Below, in pieces: positions 9,261 through 17,057 of a stretch of DNA of 55,620 nt (positions are counted from its first letter, which is position 1; each line of letters opens with the position of its first letter). The stretch is taken from positions 1 through 55,620 of the forward strand of contig NZ_JAFCJT010000037.1 of assembly GCF_018130785.1 (NCBI RefSeq), in the 5' to 3' direction. The notes under the pieces were generated by a model, which was not told the origin of the DNA, searched no databases, and was given only the letters and a program-made list of their open reading frames with translations. Both the position numbers and the translations under genes were made by a program. This stretch comes from Bradyrhizobium liaoningense. Lineage in GTDB: Bacteria; Pseudomonadota; Alphaproteobacteria; Rhizobiales; Xanthobacteraceae.

Positions 9261-10460
9261 ATGACCGTGCACACTGGAAGGCATTTCTTACAGATTCCAG
9301 GACCGACCAACGTGCCCGACCGGGTGCTGCGGGCGATGGACATGCCGACGCTGGATCATCGCGGTCCGGAGTTCGCCGAGCTCGGTTTCGCGGTTCTGGC
9401 CTCGATGCAGCGCGTGTTCCGCACCCAGCAGCCCGTGATCATCTTCCCCTCGTCCGGCACCGGCGCCTGGGAAGCGGCGATGGTCAACGTGTTCGCGCCC
9501 GGCGACAAGGTCCTGATGTGCGAGACCGGCCAGTTCGCCGTGCTCTGGCGCGGCATCGCCGACAAGTTCAAGATCGACGTCGACTTCATCCCGAGCGACT
9601 GGCGCCATGGCGCCGACCTCGCCGAGATCGAGAAGCGCCTTAGCGCTGACAAGCAGCACGCAATCAAGGCAGTCTGCGTCGTCCACAACGAGACCTCGAC
9701 CGGCTGCGTGACGCCGCCGCTGGAGGTGCGCAAGCTGCTCGACCGTGTCAAGCATCCGGCGCTGCTGATGGTCGACACCATCTCCGGCCTCGGCTCGATG
9801 GAATATGAGCACGACGCCTGGGGCATCGACGTCTCGGTCGCCGGCTCGCAGAAGGGCCTGATGCTGCCCCCGGGCCTCGGCTTCAACGCCGTCTCGGAGA
9901 AGGCGCTCGCGGTGGCGAAGGCGAACCCCGGCATGCGCTCCTACTGGGACTGGCAGGAGGTCATCTCCTTCAACAAGCTCGGCACCTTTCCTTATACGCC
10001 CGCGACCAATCTGCTCTACGGCCTGCGTGAAGCGGTCAAGATGCTGGAAGAGGAGGGGCTGGAGAACGGCTGGACCCGCCACAAGCGTCACAGCGCGGCG
10101 ACGCGCGCCGCGGTCAAGGTCTGGGGCCTGGAGACGCAGTGCGCCGATCCTGCCGCACACTCGCCGGCGCTGACCGGCGTGCGCGTGCCTGATGGCCACG
10201 ACGCCGACGCCTTCCGCAAAGTGGTGCTGGAAAACTTCGACATGTCGCTCGGCACCGGCCTGAATAAGGTCAAGGGCAAGGTGTTCCGCATCGGCCATAT
10301 CGGCCATTTCAACGATTTGATGCTGATGGGCACGCTCGCCGGCGTCGAGATGGGCCTTGATCTTGCAAAGATTCCGCACCGGAGCGGCGGCGTATTGGCG
10401 GCCTTGGACGTCCTGAAGGGACGCGACGCGGTGCCGATGGCCAAGGCTCAGGTAGCCTGA
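9261..10460 (+). CDS. Class-V PLP aminotransferase, serine-glyoxylate type (copy 2)
   Basis: This is a second 399-residue class-V aminotransferase, closely similar to copy 1 along its whole length (RHFLQIPGPTNVPDRVLRAM, VVHNETSTGCVTPP). The Schiff-base lysine lies in AGSQKGLMLPPG. The ATG at 9261 is preceded by GGGAAGGA and matches the start of copy 1, so the 30-codon upstream extension is ignored. The likely reaction is transfer of an amino group from serine, alanine or a related amino acid to glyoxylate or another 2-oxo acid. It lies after the MFS gene and 58 bp before the crotonase gene, in one presumed operon. Which of the two copies does which step cannot be decided from sequence. Confidence 0.88.
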   Translation: MTVHTGRHFLQIPGPTNVPDRVLRAMDMPTLDHRGPEFAELGFAVLASMQRVFRTQQPVIIFPSSGTGAWEAAMVNVFAPGDKVLMCETGQFAVLWRGIADKFKIDVDFIPSDWRHGADLAEIEKRLSADKQHAIKAVCVVHNETSTGCVTPPLEVRKLLDRVKHPALLMVDTISGLGSMEYEHDAWGIDVSVAGSQKGLMLPPGLGFNAVSEKALAVAKANPGMRSYWDWQEVISFNKLGTFPYTPATNLLYGLREAVKMLEEEGLENGWTRHKRHSAATRAAVKVWGLETQCADPAAHSPALTGVRVPDGHDADAFRKVVLENFDMSLGTGLNKVKGKVFRIGHIGHFNDLMLMGTLAGVEMGLDLAKIPHRSGGVLAALDVLKGRDAVPMAKAQVA

Positions 10461-10496
10461 AGGCCCAGGTGGCCTAAAGGCTCAAGTGGCCTGAAC
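10446..10496 (+). repeat. Three imperfect short repeats at gene end
   Basis: The last codons of the second aminotransferase gene and the sequence after it contain three imperfect copies of a CAGGTGGCCTGAAGG-like unit of 16-17 bp. This looks like slippage duplication. It adds nothing recognisable and lies just before the ribosome binding site of the next gene. Confidence 0.4.
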
Positions 10497-10518
10497 TAAC
10501 CTAGAAAGTGAGCGCCCG

Positions 10519-11316
10519 ATGAACGCACCGACGACGACCAACGAAGACCTGCTCTACTCCGTCCAGGACGGCATCGCGCGGATCACCTTCAACCGCCCCC
10601 AGGCGCGCAACGCAATGACCTTCGCCATGTATGACCGCATGGCGGAGATCTGCCAGGAGATCAACGCCGATCGCTCGATCAAGGCGCTGATCCTGACCGG
10701 CGCCGGCGACAAGGCCTTCGCCTCGGGCACCGACATTTCTCAATTCCGCGCCTTCAAGACCGCGCAGGACGCGCTCGACTACGAGGCCCGCATCGACCGC
10801 GTGCTCGGCACGCTCGAGCAGTGCCGCGTGCCCGTGATCGCGGCGATCGCGGGGGCCTGCACCGGCGGCGGCGCCGGCATCGCGGCCTGCTGCGACCTCC
10901 GCATCGGCACCGAGACGACGCGCATCGGCTTCCCGATCGCACGTACGCTCGGCAACTGCCTGTCGATGTCCAACATCAGCCGCGTCGTCTCGCTGGTTGG
11001 TCCCGCCCGCACCAAGGATCTGATCTTCAAGGCGCGCCTCGTCGAAGCGCGGGAAGCGCTGTCGCTCGGCCTGCTCAACGAGGTCGTGCCCGACGTCGAG
11101 ACGCTTCAACGCCGTGCCGACGAGACCGCAAAGCTCGTCGCCAGCCATGCGCCGCTCACGCTGGAAGCGACCAAGGAGGCGGTGCGCCGCATCCGCCGCA
11201 CGCTGTCGCGCGAAGAGGGCGAGGACCTGATCCTCAAGGCCTATATGAGCGAAGATTTCCGCGAGGGCATGGACGCCTTCCTCAACAAGCGTACGCCGAA
11301 CTGGAAGGGCAAGTAG
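10519..11316 (+). CDS. Crotonase (enoyl-CoA hydratase/isomerase) family protein
   Basis: The 265-residue protein has the crotonase fold: ITFNRPQARNAM at the N-terminus, oxyanion-hole segments FASGTDISQF and GACTGGGAGIAACCDLRIG, and a C-terminal helical region. Where classical enoyl-CoA hydratases carry the first catalytic glutamate (FGQPE) it has IGFPIARTLGNC, so simple hydratase activity is doubtful. Other crotonases with altered residues act as hydrolases, lyases or isomerases on acyl-CoA. It is the last gene of the aminotransferase operon and is followed by a strong terminator. A CoA-transferase gene nearby (17054-18247) could supply its acyl-CoA substrate. The ATG at 10519 lies 10 bases after AGAAAG. 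Confidence 0.85.
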   Translation: MNAPTTTNEDLLYSVQDGIARITFNRPQARNAMTFAMYDRMAEICQEINADRSIKALILTGAGDKAFASGTDISQFRAFKTAQDALDYEARIDRVLGTLEQCRVPVIAAIAGACTGGGAGIAACCDLRIGTETTRIGFPIARTLGNCLSMSNISRVVSLVGPARTKDLIFKARLVEAREALSLGLLNEVVPDVETLQRRADETAKLVASHAPLTLEATKEAVRRIRRTLSREEGEDLILKAYMSEDFREGMDAFLNKRTPNWKGK

Positions 11317-11399
11317 CGCATGTCGTGAAGCCGGGGGCGGTGATGAACCCGGACGACATCCTGCTGGTCTAGTCGGCCCGCGCGTTGCTTTCCGAACTG

Positions 11400-11430
11400 G
11401 CGCGGGCTCCCCGAGCGGCCCGCGCTTTTT
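11400..11430 (+). terminator. Strong intrinsic terminator after crotonase gene
   Basis: An 8-bp stem GCGCGGGC (11400-11407) and GCCCGCGC (11418-11425), with a 10-nt loop, is followed by five T. It should end the aminotransferase-crotonase operon. A second copy of GCCCGCGC at 11376-11383 could pair with the same left arm and so compete with the terminator hairpin. Confidence 0.75.
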
Positions 11431-11573
11431 CTGTGCGGCGTGCTTGCAATCGATCTCATTCCAAAGTCATAAGCGGCGCGATGCCGGCCCGGCTTGAACT
11501 GGCCGGCATTCGCCCGCACAATGCAATTTGCCTTACTTCGCGAATTGCCAATTCGAACAAGAACATAGGGAAG

Positions 11574-12566
11574 ATGCGCGTGGGACATGGAATGAAGGCC
11601 GCGGTCGTGCTGGCGGCTACGCTTTGCAGCGCGCCGGCCTTGGCCGGCTGGGAACCGACCAAGCCGGTCGAGATCGTGGTCGCGGCAGGCGCGGGCGGCG
11701 CCTCCGACCAGATGGCGCGGATGATGCAGGCCGCGATCCAGAAGAACAATCTGATGAAGCAGCCGATGGTCGTCTCGCTCAAGGGCGGCGCCTCGGGCGC
11801 GGAAGCGCTGATGTACATGAAGTCGAGCGATGGCGATCCGAACAAGGTGCTGATCGCCTATTCGCTGATCTACATGCTGCCGCTGTCCGCGAAGATCCCG
11901 TTCAACTGGCGCGAGCTGACCCCGGTCTCGGTGATTGCGCTCGACCAGTTCGTGCTGTGGGACAACAGCGCAGGTCCGAAGACGGTGAAGGAATTCGTCG
12001 CGGCCGCGAAGGCTGCGAGCTCGCCGTTCAAGATGGGCGGCACCGGCTCCAAGCGCGAGGACCACGTGCTGACCGTCTTCCTCGAGCAGAAGACCGGCGC
12101 GAAATTCTCCTATCTGCCCTACAAGTCTGGTGGCGAGGCCGCGACCCAGCTCGTCGGCAACCACACCGAATCCAACGTCAACAACCCAAGCGAAAATCTC
12201 GAAGTCTGGCGTGCCGGCCAGGTGCGTCCGCTCTGCGTGTTCGACAAGGAGCGCATCTCCTACACCAGCAAGGTGACGGACACGCAGTCCTGGGCCGACA
12301 TCCCGACTTGCAAGGAGGAGGGCGTCGACGTCCAGTATCTGATGCTGCGCGCGATGTTCCTGCCCGGCAAGGTCACGCCGGAGCAGCAGGCGTTCTATGT
12401 CGATCTGTTCCACAAGGTGACGCAGACCGCGGAATACAAGGACTACATGGAAAAGCAGGCGCTGAAGCCGATCTTCCTCACCGGCAAGGACATGGTGCAA
12501 TTCCTCGAGGAGGACGACGCCACCAACAAGTCGCTGATGACGGAAGCCGGATTCGTCGCGAAGTAA
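11574..12566 (+). CDS. tctC: TctC/Bug-family periplasmic solute-binding protein
   Basis: The product (330 residues) is the extracytoplasmic binding protein of a tripartite tricarboxylate transporter. A signal peptide with a hydrophobic core (AAVVLAATLCSAPALA) is cleaved before GWEPTKPVEI. The mature protein shows the family's early motif VEIVVAAGAGGASDQMARMM and ends with the helical C-terminus. The ATG at 11574 has AGGG just upstream; ATG 11592 is a second possible start that keeps the signal peptide. It should bind an organic acid in the periplasm and deliver it to TctA/TctB. It is encoded next to both membrane subunits and near the aminotransferase operon, so the ligand may be that operon's substrate. 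Confidence 0.88.
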   Translation: MRVGHGMKAAVVLAATLCSAPALAGWEPTKPVEIVVAAGAGGASDQMARMMQAAIQKNNLMKQPMVVSLKGGASGAEALMYMKSSDGDPNKVLIAYSLIYMLPLSAKIPFNWRELTPVSVIALDQFVLWDNSAGPKTVKEFVAAAKAASSPFKMGGTGSKREDHVLTVFLEQKTGAKFSYLPYKSGGEAATQLVGNHTESNVNNPSENLEVWRAGQVRPLCVFDKERISYTSKVTDTQSWADIPTCKEEGVDVQYLMLRAMFLPGKVTPEQQAFYVDLFHKVTQTAEYKDYMEKQALKPIFLTGKDMVQFLEEDDATNKSLMTEAGFVAK

Positions 12567-12575
12567 GATGCTCTG

Positions 12576-12702
12576 CTCCCTCGCCCCGTTCTTACGGGGA
12601 GAGGGTTGGGGTGAGGGGCACTCTCCGCGAGTCAAATGCTCACCGTCCCCGCGGAGACTCCCCCCTCACCCCAACCCTCTCCCGGCAAGCGGGGCGAGGG
12701 AG
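12576..12702. repeat. Large imperfect intergenic palindrome, REP-like
   Basis: Two arms, 12576-12618 and 12662-12702, are inverted copies built on CCCTCACCCCAACCCTCTCC and CGCCCC. They can fold into a long hairpin between the tctC and tctB genes. This CCCTCACCCCAACCCTCTCC motif is widespread as intergenic repeats in proteobacteria. It may stabilise the upstream mRNA and favour expression of the binding protein over the membrane subunits; that role is inferred. Confidence 0.75.
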
Positions 12703-12731
12703 AATCGACAGCACTCCGTCCCTGATAGCTC

Positions 12732-13274
12732 ATGTCCCAAACCGATCTTGAAATCGTCGTCGACGATCCGACCGCGCCTGAAGACGACTCGCCCTCCGTC
12801 GTCTCCTCTGGCACGATCGAGATATGCGTCTGTCTGCTGTTGCTCGCGTTGGCCGCAACGCTTGGCTACGACAATTGGCGCACCGGCGCCTCCTGGGATT
12901 CGACCGGGCCGGAGCCCGGCTATTTCCCGTTCTATCTCTCAGTCATCCTCGGTGGCGGCAGCCTCTATGGACTGATTGCGGCGTTCGTGGCGCACCGCGC
13001 GGCATCCGAAAGCTTCGTCACGCGTGCGCAAGCGCGCCGTGTGATGGCGGTGTTCGCGCCAACGTTGCTGTTCTGCCTGGTGATGCAGTTCCTTGGCCTC
13101 TACGTGGCGAGCTTTCTCCTGATTGCAGGCTTCATGCGGCTGGTCGGCAGGATCGCGCTGTGGAAGTCGCTGCTCACTGCCTCCCTGTTCACGGCGATCA
13201 TGTTCGTCACCTTCGACATCGCCTTCGACGTCATCATGCCGAAAGGGCCGCTCGAAGCGGCCTTCGGCTACTAG
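12732..13274 (+). CDS. tctB: TctB-family small membrane subunit of tripartite tricarboxylate transporter
   Basis: This 180-residue protein has about four membrane helices: near residue 30 (ICVCLLLLALAATLGY), near 75 (YFPFYLSVILGGGSLYGL), near 110 (FAPTLLFCLVMQFLGLY) and the C-terminus. The segment PGYFPFYLSVILGG is typical of TctB. TctB is the small integral membrane subunit that works with TctA and the binding protein TctC in secondary carboxylate uptake. It starts at ATG 12732, after the large palindrome, and ends 9 bp before tctA, so the two membrane subunits are cotranslated. Confidence 0.85.
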   Translation: MSQTDLEIVVDDPTAPEDDSPSVVSSGTIEICVCLLLLALAATLGYDNWRTGASWDSTGPEPGYFPFYLSVILGGGSLYGLIAAFVAHRAASESFVTRAQARRVMAVFAPTLLFCLVMQFLGLYVASFLLIAGFMRLVGRIALWKSLLTASLFTAIMFVTFDIAFDVIMPKGPLEAAFGY

Positions 13275-13283
13275 GCGCTCACG

Positions 13284-14801
13284 ATGGAAGCTTTCGGTCT
13301 CCTCCTTCATGGCTTCGCCGTCCTGCTGACGTGGAAGACGCTCGTGCTCATGATGGTCGGGCTGGTGCTCGGCATCTTCGTCGGTGTGCTGCCCGGGCTC
13401 GGCGGCCCCAACGGCGTTGCGATCCTGCTGCCGCTCACCTTCACGATGGACCCGACCTCGGCGATCGTGATGCTGTCCTGCATCTATTGGGGCGCGCTGT
13501 TCGGCGGCGCAATCACCTCGATCCTGTTCAACATTCCCGGCGAGGCATGGTCGGTCGCAACCACGTTCGACGGTTATCCGATGGCGCAGCAGGGCAGGGC
13601 GGCGGAGGCGCTGACGGCGGCGTTCACGTCCTCCTTCATCGGCTCGCTGGTCGCGGTGCTGCTGATCACCTTCCTCGCACCGATGATCTCGTCCTTTGCG
13701 CTGAAGTTCGGCCCGCCCGAGTTCTTCGCTGTTTATCTGCTGACCTTCTGCTCCTTCGTAGGATTGGGGCGCGAGGCCAAGCACAAGACGGTGATCTCGA
13801 TGTCGCTGGGGCTGCTGCTCGCGGGCGTTGGCATGGATACCGTGTCCGGCCAGTTGCGCATGACCTTCGGCTCGGCCGAGCTCTTGCGCGGCATCAACTT
13901 CCTCGTTGCCGTCATCGGCCTGTTCGGCATCAGCGAGATCCTGTTGACGATGGAGGAGCGGCTGGCGCTGCGTGGACACGCGGCGAGCATTTCGCTCCGC
14001 GTCGTGCTAAGCGTCTGGAAGGACCTGCCGAAATACTGGGTGACGCTGCTGCGTTCCTCCTTCATCGGCTGCTGGCTCGGCATCACCCCGGGCGGCGCGA
14101 TCGCGGCCTCCTTCATGGGTTACAACCTCGCAAAACGCTTCGCCAAGGATCCCGAGAGCTTTGGCAAGGGCCGTATCGAGGGTGTGTTCGCGCCGGAGAC
14201 GGCAGCGCATGCCTCCGGCACCTCGGCGCTGCTGCCGATGCTGGCGCTCGGCATTCCCGGTTCCGGCACCGCCGCGATCCTGCTCGGCGGGTTGATGGTG
14301 TGGGGACTCAATCCGGGCCCGCTGCTGTTCGTCGAGCACAAGGACTTCGTCTGGGGTCTGATCGCCTCGATGTATCTCGGCAATGTCGTCGGCCTCGTGC
14401 TGGTGCTGACGACGGTGCCGATCTTCGCCTCGATCCTGCGCGTGCCGTTCGCCGCGGTGGCACCGATGATCGTGGTGTCCTGCGCGATCGGCGCCTATGC
14501 GATCCAGAACGCGATGTTCGACATCTGGCTGATGCTGGGCTTCGGCGTCGTCGGCTACGTTTTCAAGAAGATCGGCATCCCGCTCGCGCCGTTCACCCTG
14601 GCGCTCGTGCTTGGCAACCGCGCCGAGGATGCCTTCCGCTTGTCGATGATCGGGTCCAGCGGCAACCTAAAGGTGTTCTGGTCGAACGGCCTGGTCGGCT
14701 CGATCACGACGCTGGCCATCCTGTTGCTTTTCTGGCCGGTGATCGACGGTCTTCTTGGGCGCGCCGGATGGATGCGGCGGGCGAAACCCGCCTCGAATTA
14801 G
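13284..14801 (+). CDS. tctA: TctA-family large membrane subunit of tripartite tricarboxylate transporter
   Basis: The 505-residue product is the large transport subunit, with about 12 membrane helices. The family signature VGVLPGLGGPNGVAILLPLT near residue 35 and the internally repeated GIPGSGTAAILLGG near residue 320 are clear. It uses an ion gradient to import an organic acid delivered by TctC. The gene follows tctB closely and the stop at 14801 is 43 bp from the end of the convergent clc gene. The length matches the family norm (about 500 residues) and no defect is seen. Confidence 0.92.
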   Translation: MEAFGLLLHGFAVLLTWKTLVLMMVGLVLGIFVGVLPGLGGPNGVAILLPLTFTMDPTSAIVMLSCIYWGALFGGAITSILFNIPGEAWSVATTFDGYPMAQQGRAAEALTAAFTSSFIGSLVAVLLITFLAPMISSFALKFGPPEFFAVYLLTFCSFVGLGREAKHKTVISMSLGLLLAGVGMDTVSGQLRMTFGSAELLRGINFLVAVIGLFGISEILLTMEERLALRGHAASISLRVVLSVWKDLPKYWVTLLRSSFIGCWLGITPGGAIAASFMGYNLAKRFAKDPESFGKGRIEGVFAPETAAHASGTSALLPMLALGIPGSGTAAILLGGLMVWGLNPGPLLFVEHKDFVWGLIASMYLGNVVGLVLVLTTVPIFASILRVPFAAVAPMIVVSCAIGAYAIQNAMFDIWLMLGFGVVGYVFKKIGIPLAPFTLALVLGNRAEDAFRLSMIGSSGNLKVFWSNGLVGSITTLAILLLFWPVIDGLLGRAGWMRRAKPASN

Positions 14802-14844
14802 CAAAGAGAGTTGTATGACATCGTCGGCGAGACGCATCCGCTGT

Positions 14845-16659
14845 CTAAAGCCGCGCTTCGTTAAGGGCGGTCATCTGTTCTGACGGGCCGCGGCGGCCAA
14901 GGCCGAAGAAGGCCGAGCGCTGCTTCTCGACGGACCTTGCGGTGGTGCGAATGCGCAGGAGATCTTTGCGGGCAACCAGGCCGACGAGATATCCGGTCGC
15001 GCGTTCGACGATCGGCACGCGCCCGACGTCGGCCAGGACCATCCGATCCGCCAGATGTGACACCGGTTCGTCGGGATAGCCGAGTGTGAGCGAGCGGTCC
15101 GAGGCGCAGTCGAACAAGGTGTCGCGACCGTCGGCGCTTTCCGCGCGCCAGCGCAAGACGTCCGCACGGCCGACGAGACCCGAGACCTGACCGTCTGCAT
15201 CGATCAGCGGATAGGACTTGTGACGCCGCTCGTCCCCGGAGAAGAACGACACCGCTTCGCCGATCGACATTATTGCCGGCAGGGTATCGACGTCCGTCAC
15301 CATCACTTCGTTGACGCGCAGCAGTTCGAAGGGATCGATGCCGTATTCGCGCACCACGTGCTGGCCGCGCCGCGCGATCTTCTCCGTGAGGATCGAGCGC
15401 TTGAGCAGCAGTACGGTGAGCGCATAGGAGGCGCTCGTGGCAATCAGAAGCGATCCGAGCAGCGGAAAGTCGCCGGTCAGTTCGGTGGCGAACAGGATAC
15501 CGGTCAGCGGCGAGCGCATGGTGCCGCCCATCATCGCGGCCATGCCGACGAGCGCCCAGGCCCCATGCGACCCCGGCAGCAATTGTCCTTCGAGCCAGCC
15601 GACGCAGCCGCCGAAAATGAGAAGCGGCGCGAGTACGCCCCCGGATGTGCCCGACGCCAGGGCGACGATCCAGATCGCGGACTTTACCAGCAGGATCAGC
15701 ACCGCGGCCGATACCACGATGTTGTCGTTGAGCAGGTCGCCGATGATGTCGTAGCCGACACCGAGCGCCCGCGGTTCGATCAAGCCGCCGGCGCCGACGA
15801 ACAGTCCGCCGATCGCCGGCCACCACATCCAGTGGATTGGAAGGTGGCTGAAGAGATCCTCGACCTTGTACAGCAGCGTGGTCAGCAATCCCGATTGCAA
15901 TCCCGCGACTACGCCGACGCCGATGCAGGCAAGCGGCCCCCACCAAGGCAGATCGAGCTGGCCGGCGAACGGAAAAAGTGCGCCGCTGCCGATCAGCAAG
16001 GGGCGCAGCGACGACGAGACCACGCAGGCGGCGATCACGGGGATCAGGCTGCGTGGCTTCAACTCGAACAGGAGAAGCTCGACGGCGAGCATGACGGCGG
16101 CGATCGGTGTCCCAAAGATGGCCGTCATGCCCGCGGCGGCACCGGCCACCAGCAACGCCTTGCGTTCGGCCGCGCTGAGGTGGAAGCATTGCGCGAAGAG
16201 GGAGCCGACCGCGCCGCCGGTCATGATGATCGGACCCTCTGCGCCGAACGGCCCGCCCGTGCCGATCGAGATCGCCGACGACAGCGGCTTGAGGACGGCG
16301 ACTTTTGGTTGCAAACGGCTGCCGCCGATCAGGATCGCCTCGATCGCCTCCGGAATGCCGTGGCCCCGAATTTTCTCGGAACCGAAGCGCGCCATCAGGC
16401 CGATGACGAGGCCGCCAAAGGCCGGGGCTGCGACCATCCAGGCGTCGGGTTTCAGATTGGCTGTCGAGAGGGTCTGCGTGCTCAGCGTGTGCAGCCACAC
16501 GGCATTGGTGACGAGCGCGATGGCGCGCAGCAACAGCCACGCCGTACCGGCGCCGCCTGCGCCGACGAAGATCGCCATGGCGACGAGCATGAGAACGCGC
16601 CGGTCTGTCGTGAAGTCGCCGAGGCGCGGCAGGGAATTGGCGGGGATGGGGCGGGGCAT
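14845..16659 (-). CDS. CLC-type chloride channel/antiporter with two CBS domains
   Basis: The 604-residue protein has a CLC membrane core (residues about 20-430) and two CBS domains (about 445-590). CLC motifs are RGHGIPEAI (usually GSGIP), GAEGPI with the gating glutamate, and SGGVLAPLLIFGG. The histidine in place of the central anion-binding serine sets it apart from E. coli ClcA. The CBS pair begins at EVMVTDVDTLPAIMS and includes GRVPIVERATGYLVGLV; CBS domains usually bind adenine nucleotides and regulate gating. It moves chloride or another anion across the inner membrane. It is convergent with tctA and is probably transcribed alone from the region with the TATATCG palindrome. Confidence 0.9.
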   Translation of the reverse strand: MPRPIPANSLPRLGDFTTDRRVLMLVAMAIFVGAGGAGTAWLLLRAIALVTNAVWLHTLSTQTLSTANLKPDAWMVAAPAFGGLVIGLMARFGSEKIRGHGIPEAIEAILIGGSRLQPKVAVLKPLSSAISIGTGGPFGAEGPIIMTGGAVGSLFAQCFHLSAAERKALLVAGAAAGMTAIFGTPIAAVMLAVELLLFELKPRSLIPVIAACVVSSSLRPLLIGSGALFPFAGQLDLPWWGPLACIGVGVVAGLQSGLLTTLLYKVEDLFSHLPIHWMWWPAIGGLFVGAGGLIEPRALGVGYDIIGDLLNDNIVVSAAVLILLVKSAIWIVALASGTSGGVLAPLLIFGGCVGWLEGQLLPGSHGAWALVGMAAMMGGTMRSPLTGILFATELTGDFPLLGSLLIATSASYALTVLLLKRSILTEKIARRGQHVVREYGIDPFELLRVNEVMVTDVDTLPAIMSIGEAVSFFSGDERRHKSYPLIDADGQVSGLVGRADVLRWRAESADGRDTLFDCASDRSLTLGYPDEPVSHLADRMVLADVGRVPIVERATGYLVGLVARKDLLRIRTTARSVEKQRSAFFGLGRRGPSEQMTALNEARL

Positions 16660-16732
16660 CGTGGTCCGATCGGGATAACGCGATTGTGAGGGATGATGAA
16701 GTGGCGCCGGTCACATCGGCCGGCGTCGGAAA

Positions 16733-16751
16733 TATATCGTAGAGCGATATA
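16733..16751. promoter_or_regulatory. Palindrome TATATCG-N5-CGATATA upstream of the clc gene
   Basis: A perfect inverted repeat with 7-bp arms (16733-16739 and 16745-16751) and a 5-bp spacer lies about 75 bp upstream of the clc start. The arm and spacer lengths suit a dimeric winged-helix repressor such as a PadR-type protein. No regulator gene lies next to it, so the binding protein is unknown. Confidence 0.5.
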
Positions 16752-16808
16752 AATCAACGGATCATTGTTGGCAGGAAGGCCGGTTCGCAGATCAGGCGAG
16801 AAGGCAGC

Positions 16809-17057
16809 CTAGCGCGGCAGCTCGAAAATTCGGGTGATGCGGGTATGGGCTCGGCACCGCTTCAGATGCTCGCGCGAGCAAACCGCGAGGCAGGATTTGA
16901 GCAGCACGGCGACGATGACGCGTGGTTCTGCTCCCTGGAGCATGATATTCTTCGACCCGAAATCGCCGTGGCAGATTGCTTCGGGCGGGCCGGAGAGGAT
17001 CCCCGAGCCGTGCGCATGCCCCAGCAGGCCGCGCGCGTTGGCGCTGGGCGACGTCAA
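16809..17057 (-). pseudogene. Fragment resembling an APH/choline-kinase family phosphotransferase
   Basis: This minus-strand frame of 82 codons opens at a TTG overlapping the CoA-transferase stop. It contains ICHGDFGSKNIMLQG, which matches the catalytic loop HGDxxxxN of aminoglycoside phosphotransferase-like kinases. The preceding ARGLLGHAHGSGILSGPP could be the segment before it. The rest of such an enzyme (about 300 residues) is absent and the sequence after the loop loses the expected DFE-type metal motif. It is therefore best read as a decayed remnant. Confidence 0.35.

Noticed and set aside
9288..10379. 363-codon minus-strand frame over the second aminotransferase gene
   Set aside because: The opposite strand of the first aminotransferase gene shows a similar histidine- and arginine-rich frame, so this is a coding shadow of the paralogous genes.
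11241..12635. 464-codon minus-strand frame over the tctC gene
   Set aside because: It is a shadow frame of a convincing binding protein with signal peptide.
12824..14818. 664-codon plus-strand frame across tctB and tctA
   Set aside because: It is an arginine-rich shadow frame of two genes with clear family motifs.
14861..16714. 617-codon minus-strand frame over the clc gene
   Set aside because: It is a shifted-frame shadow rich in arginine, with no membrane helices; the CLC reading has all motifs.
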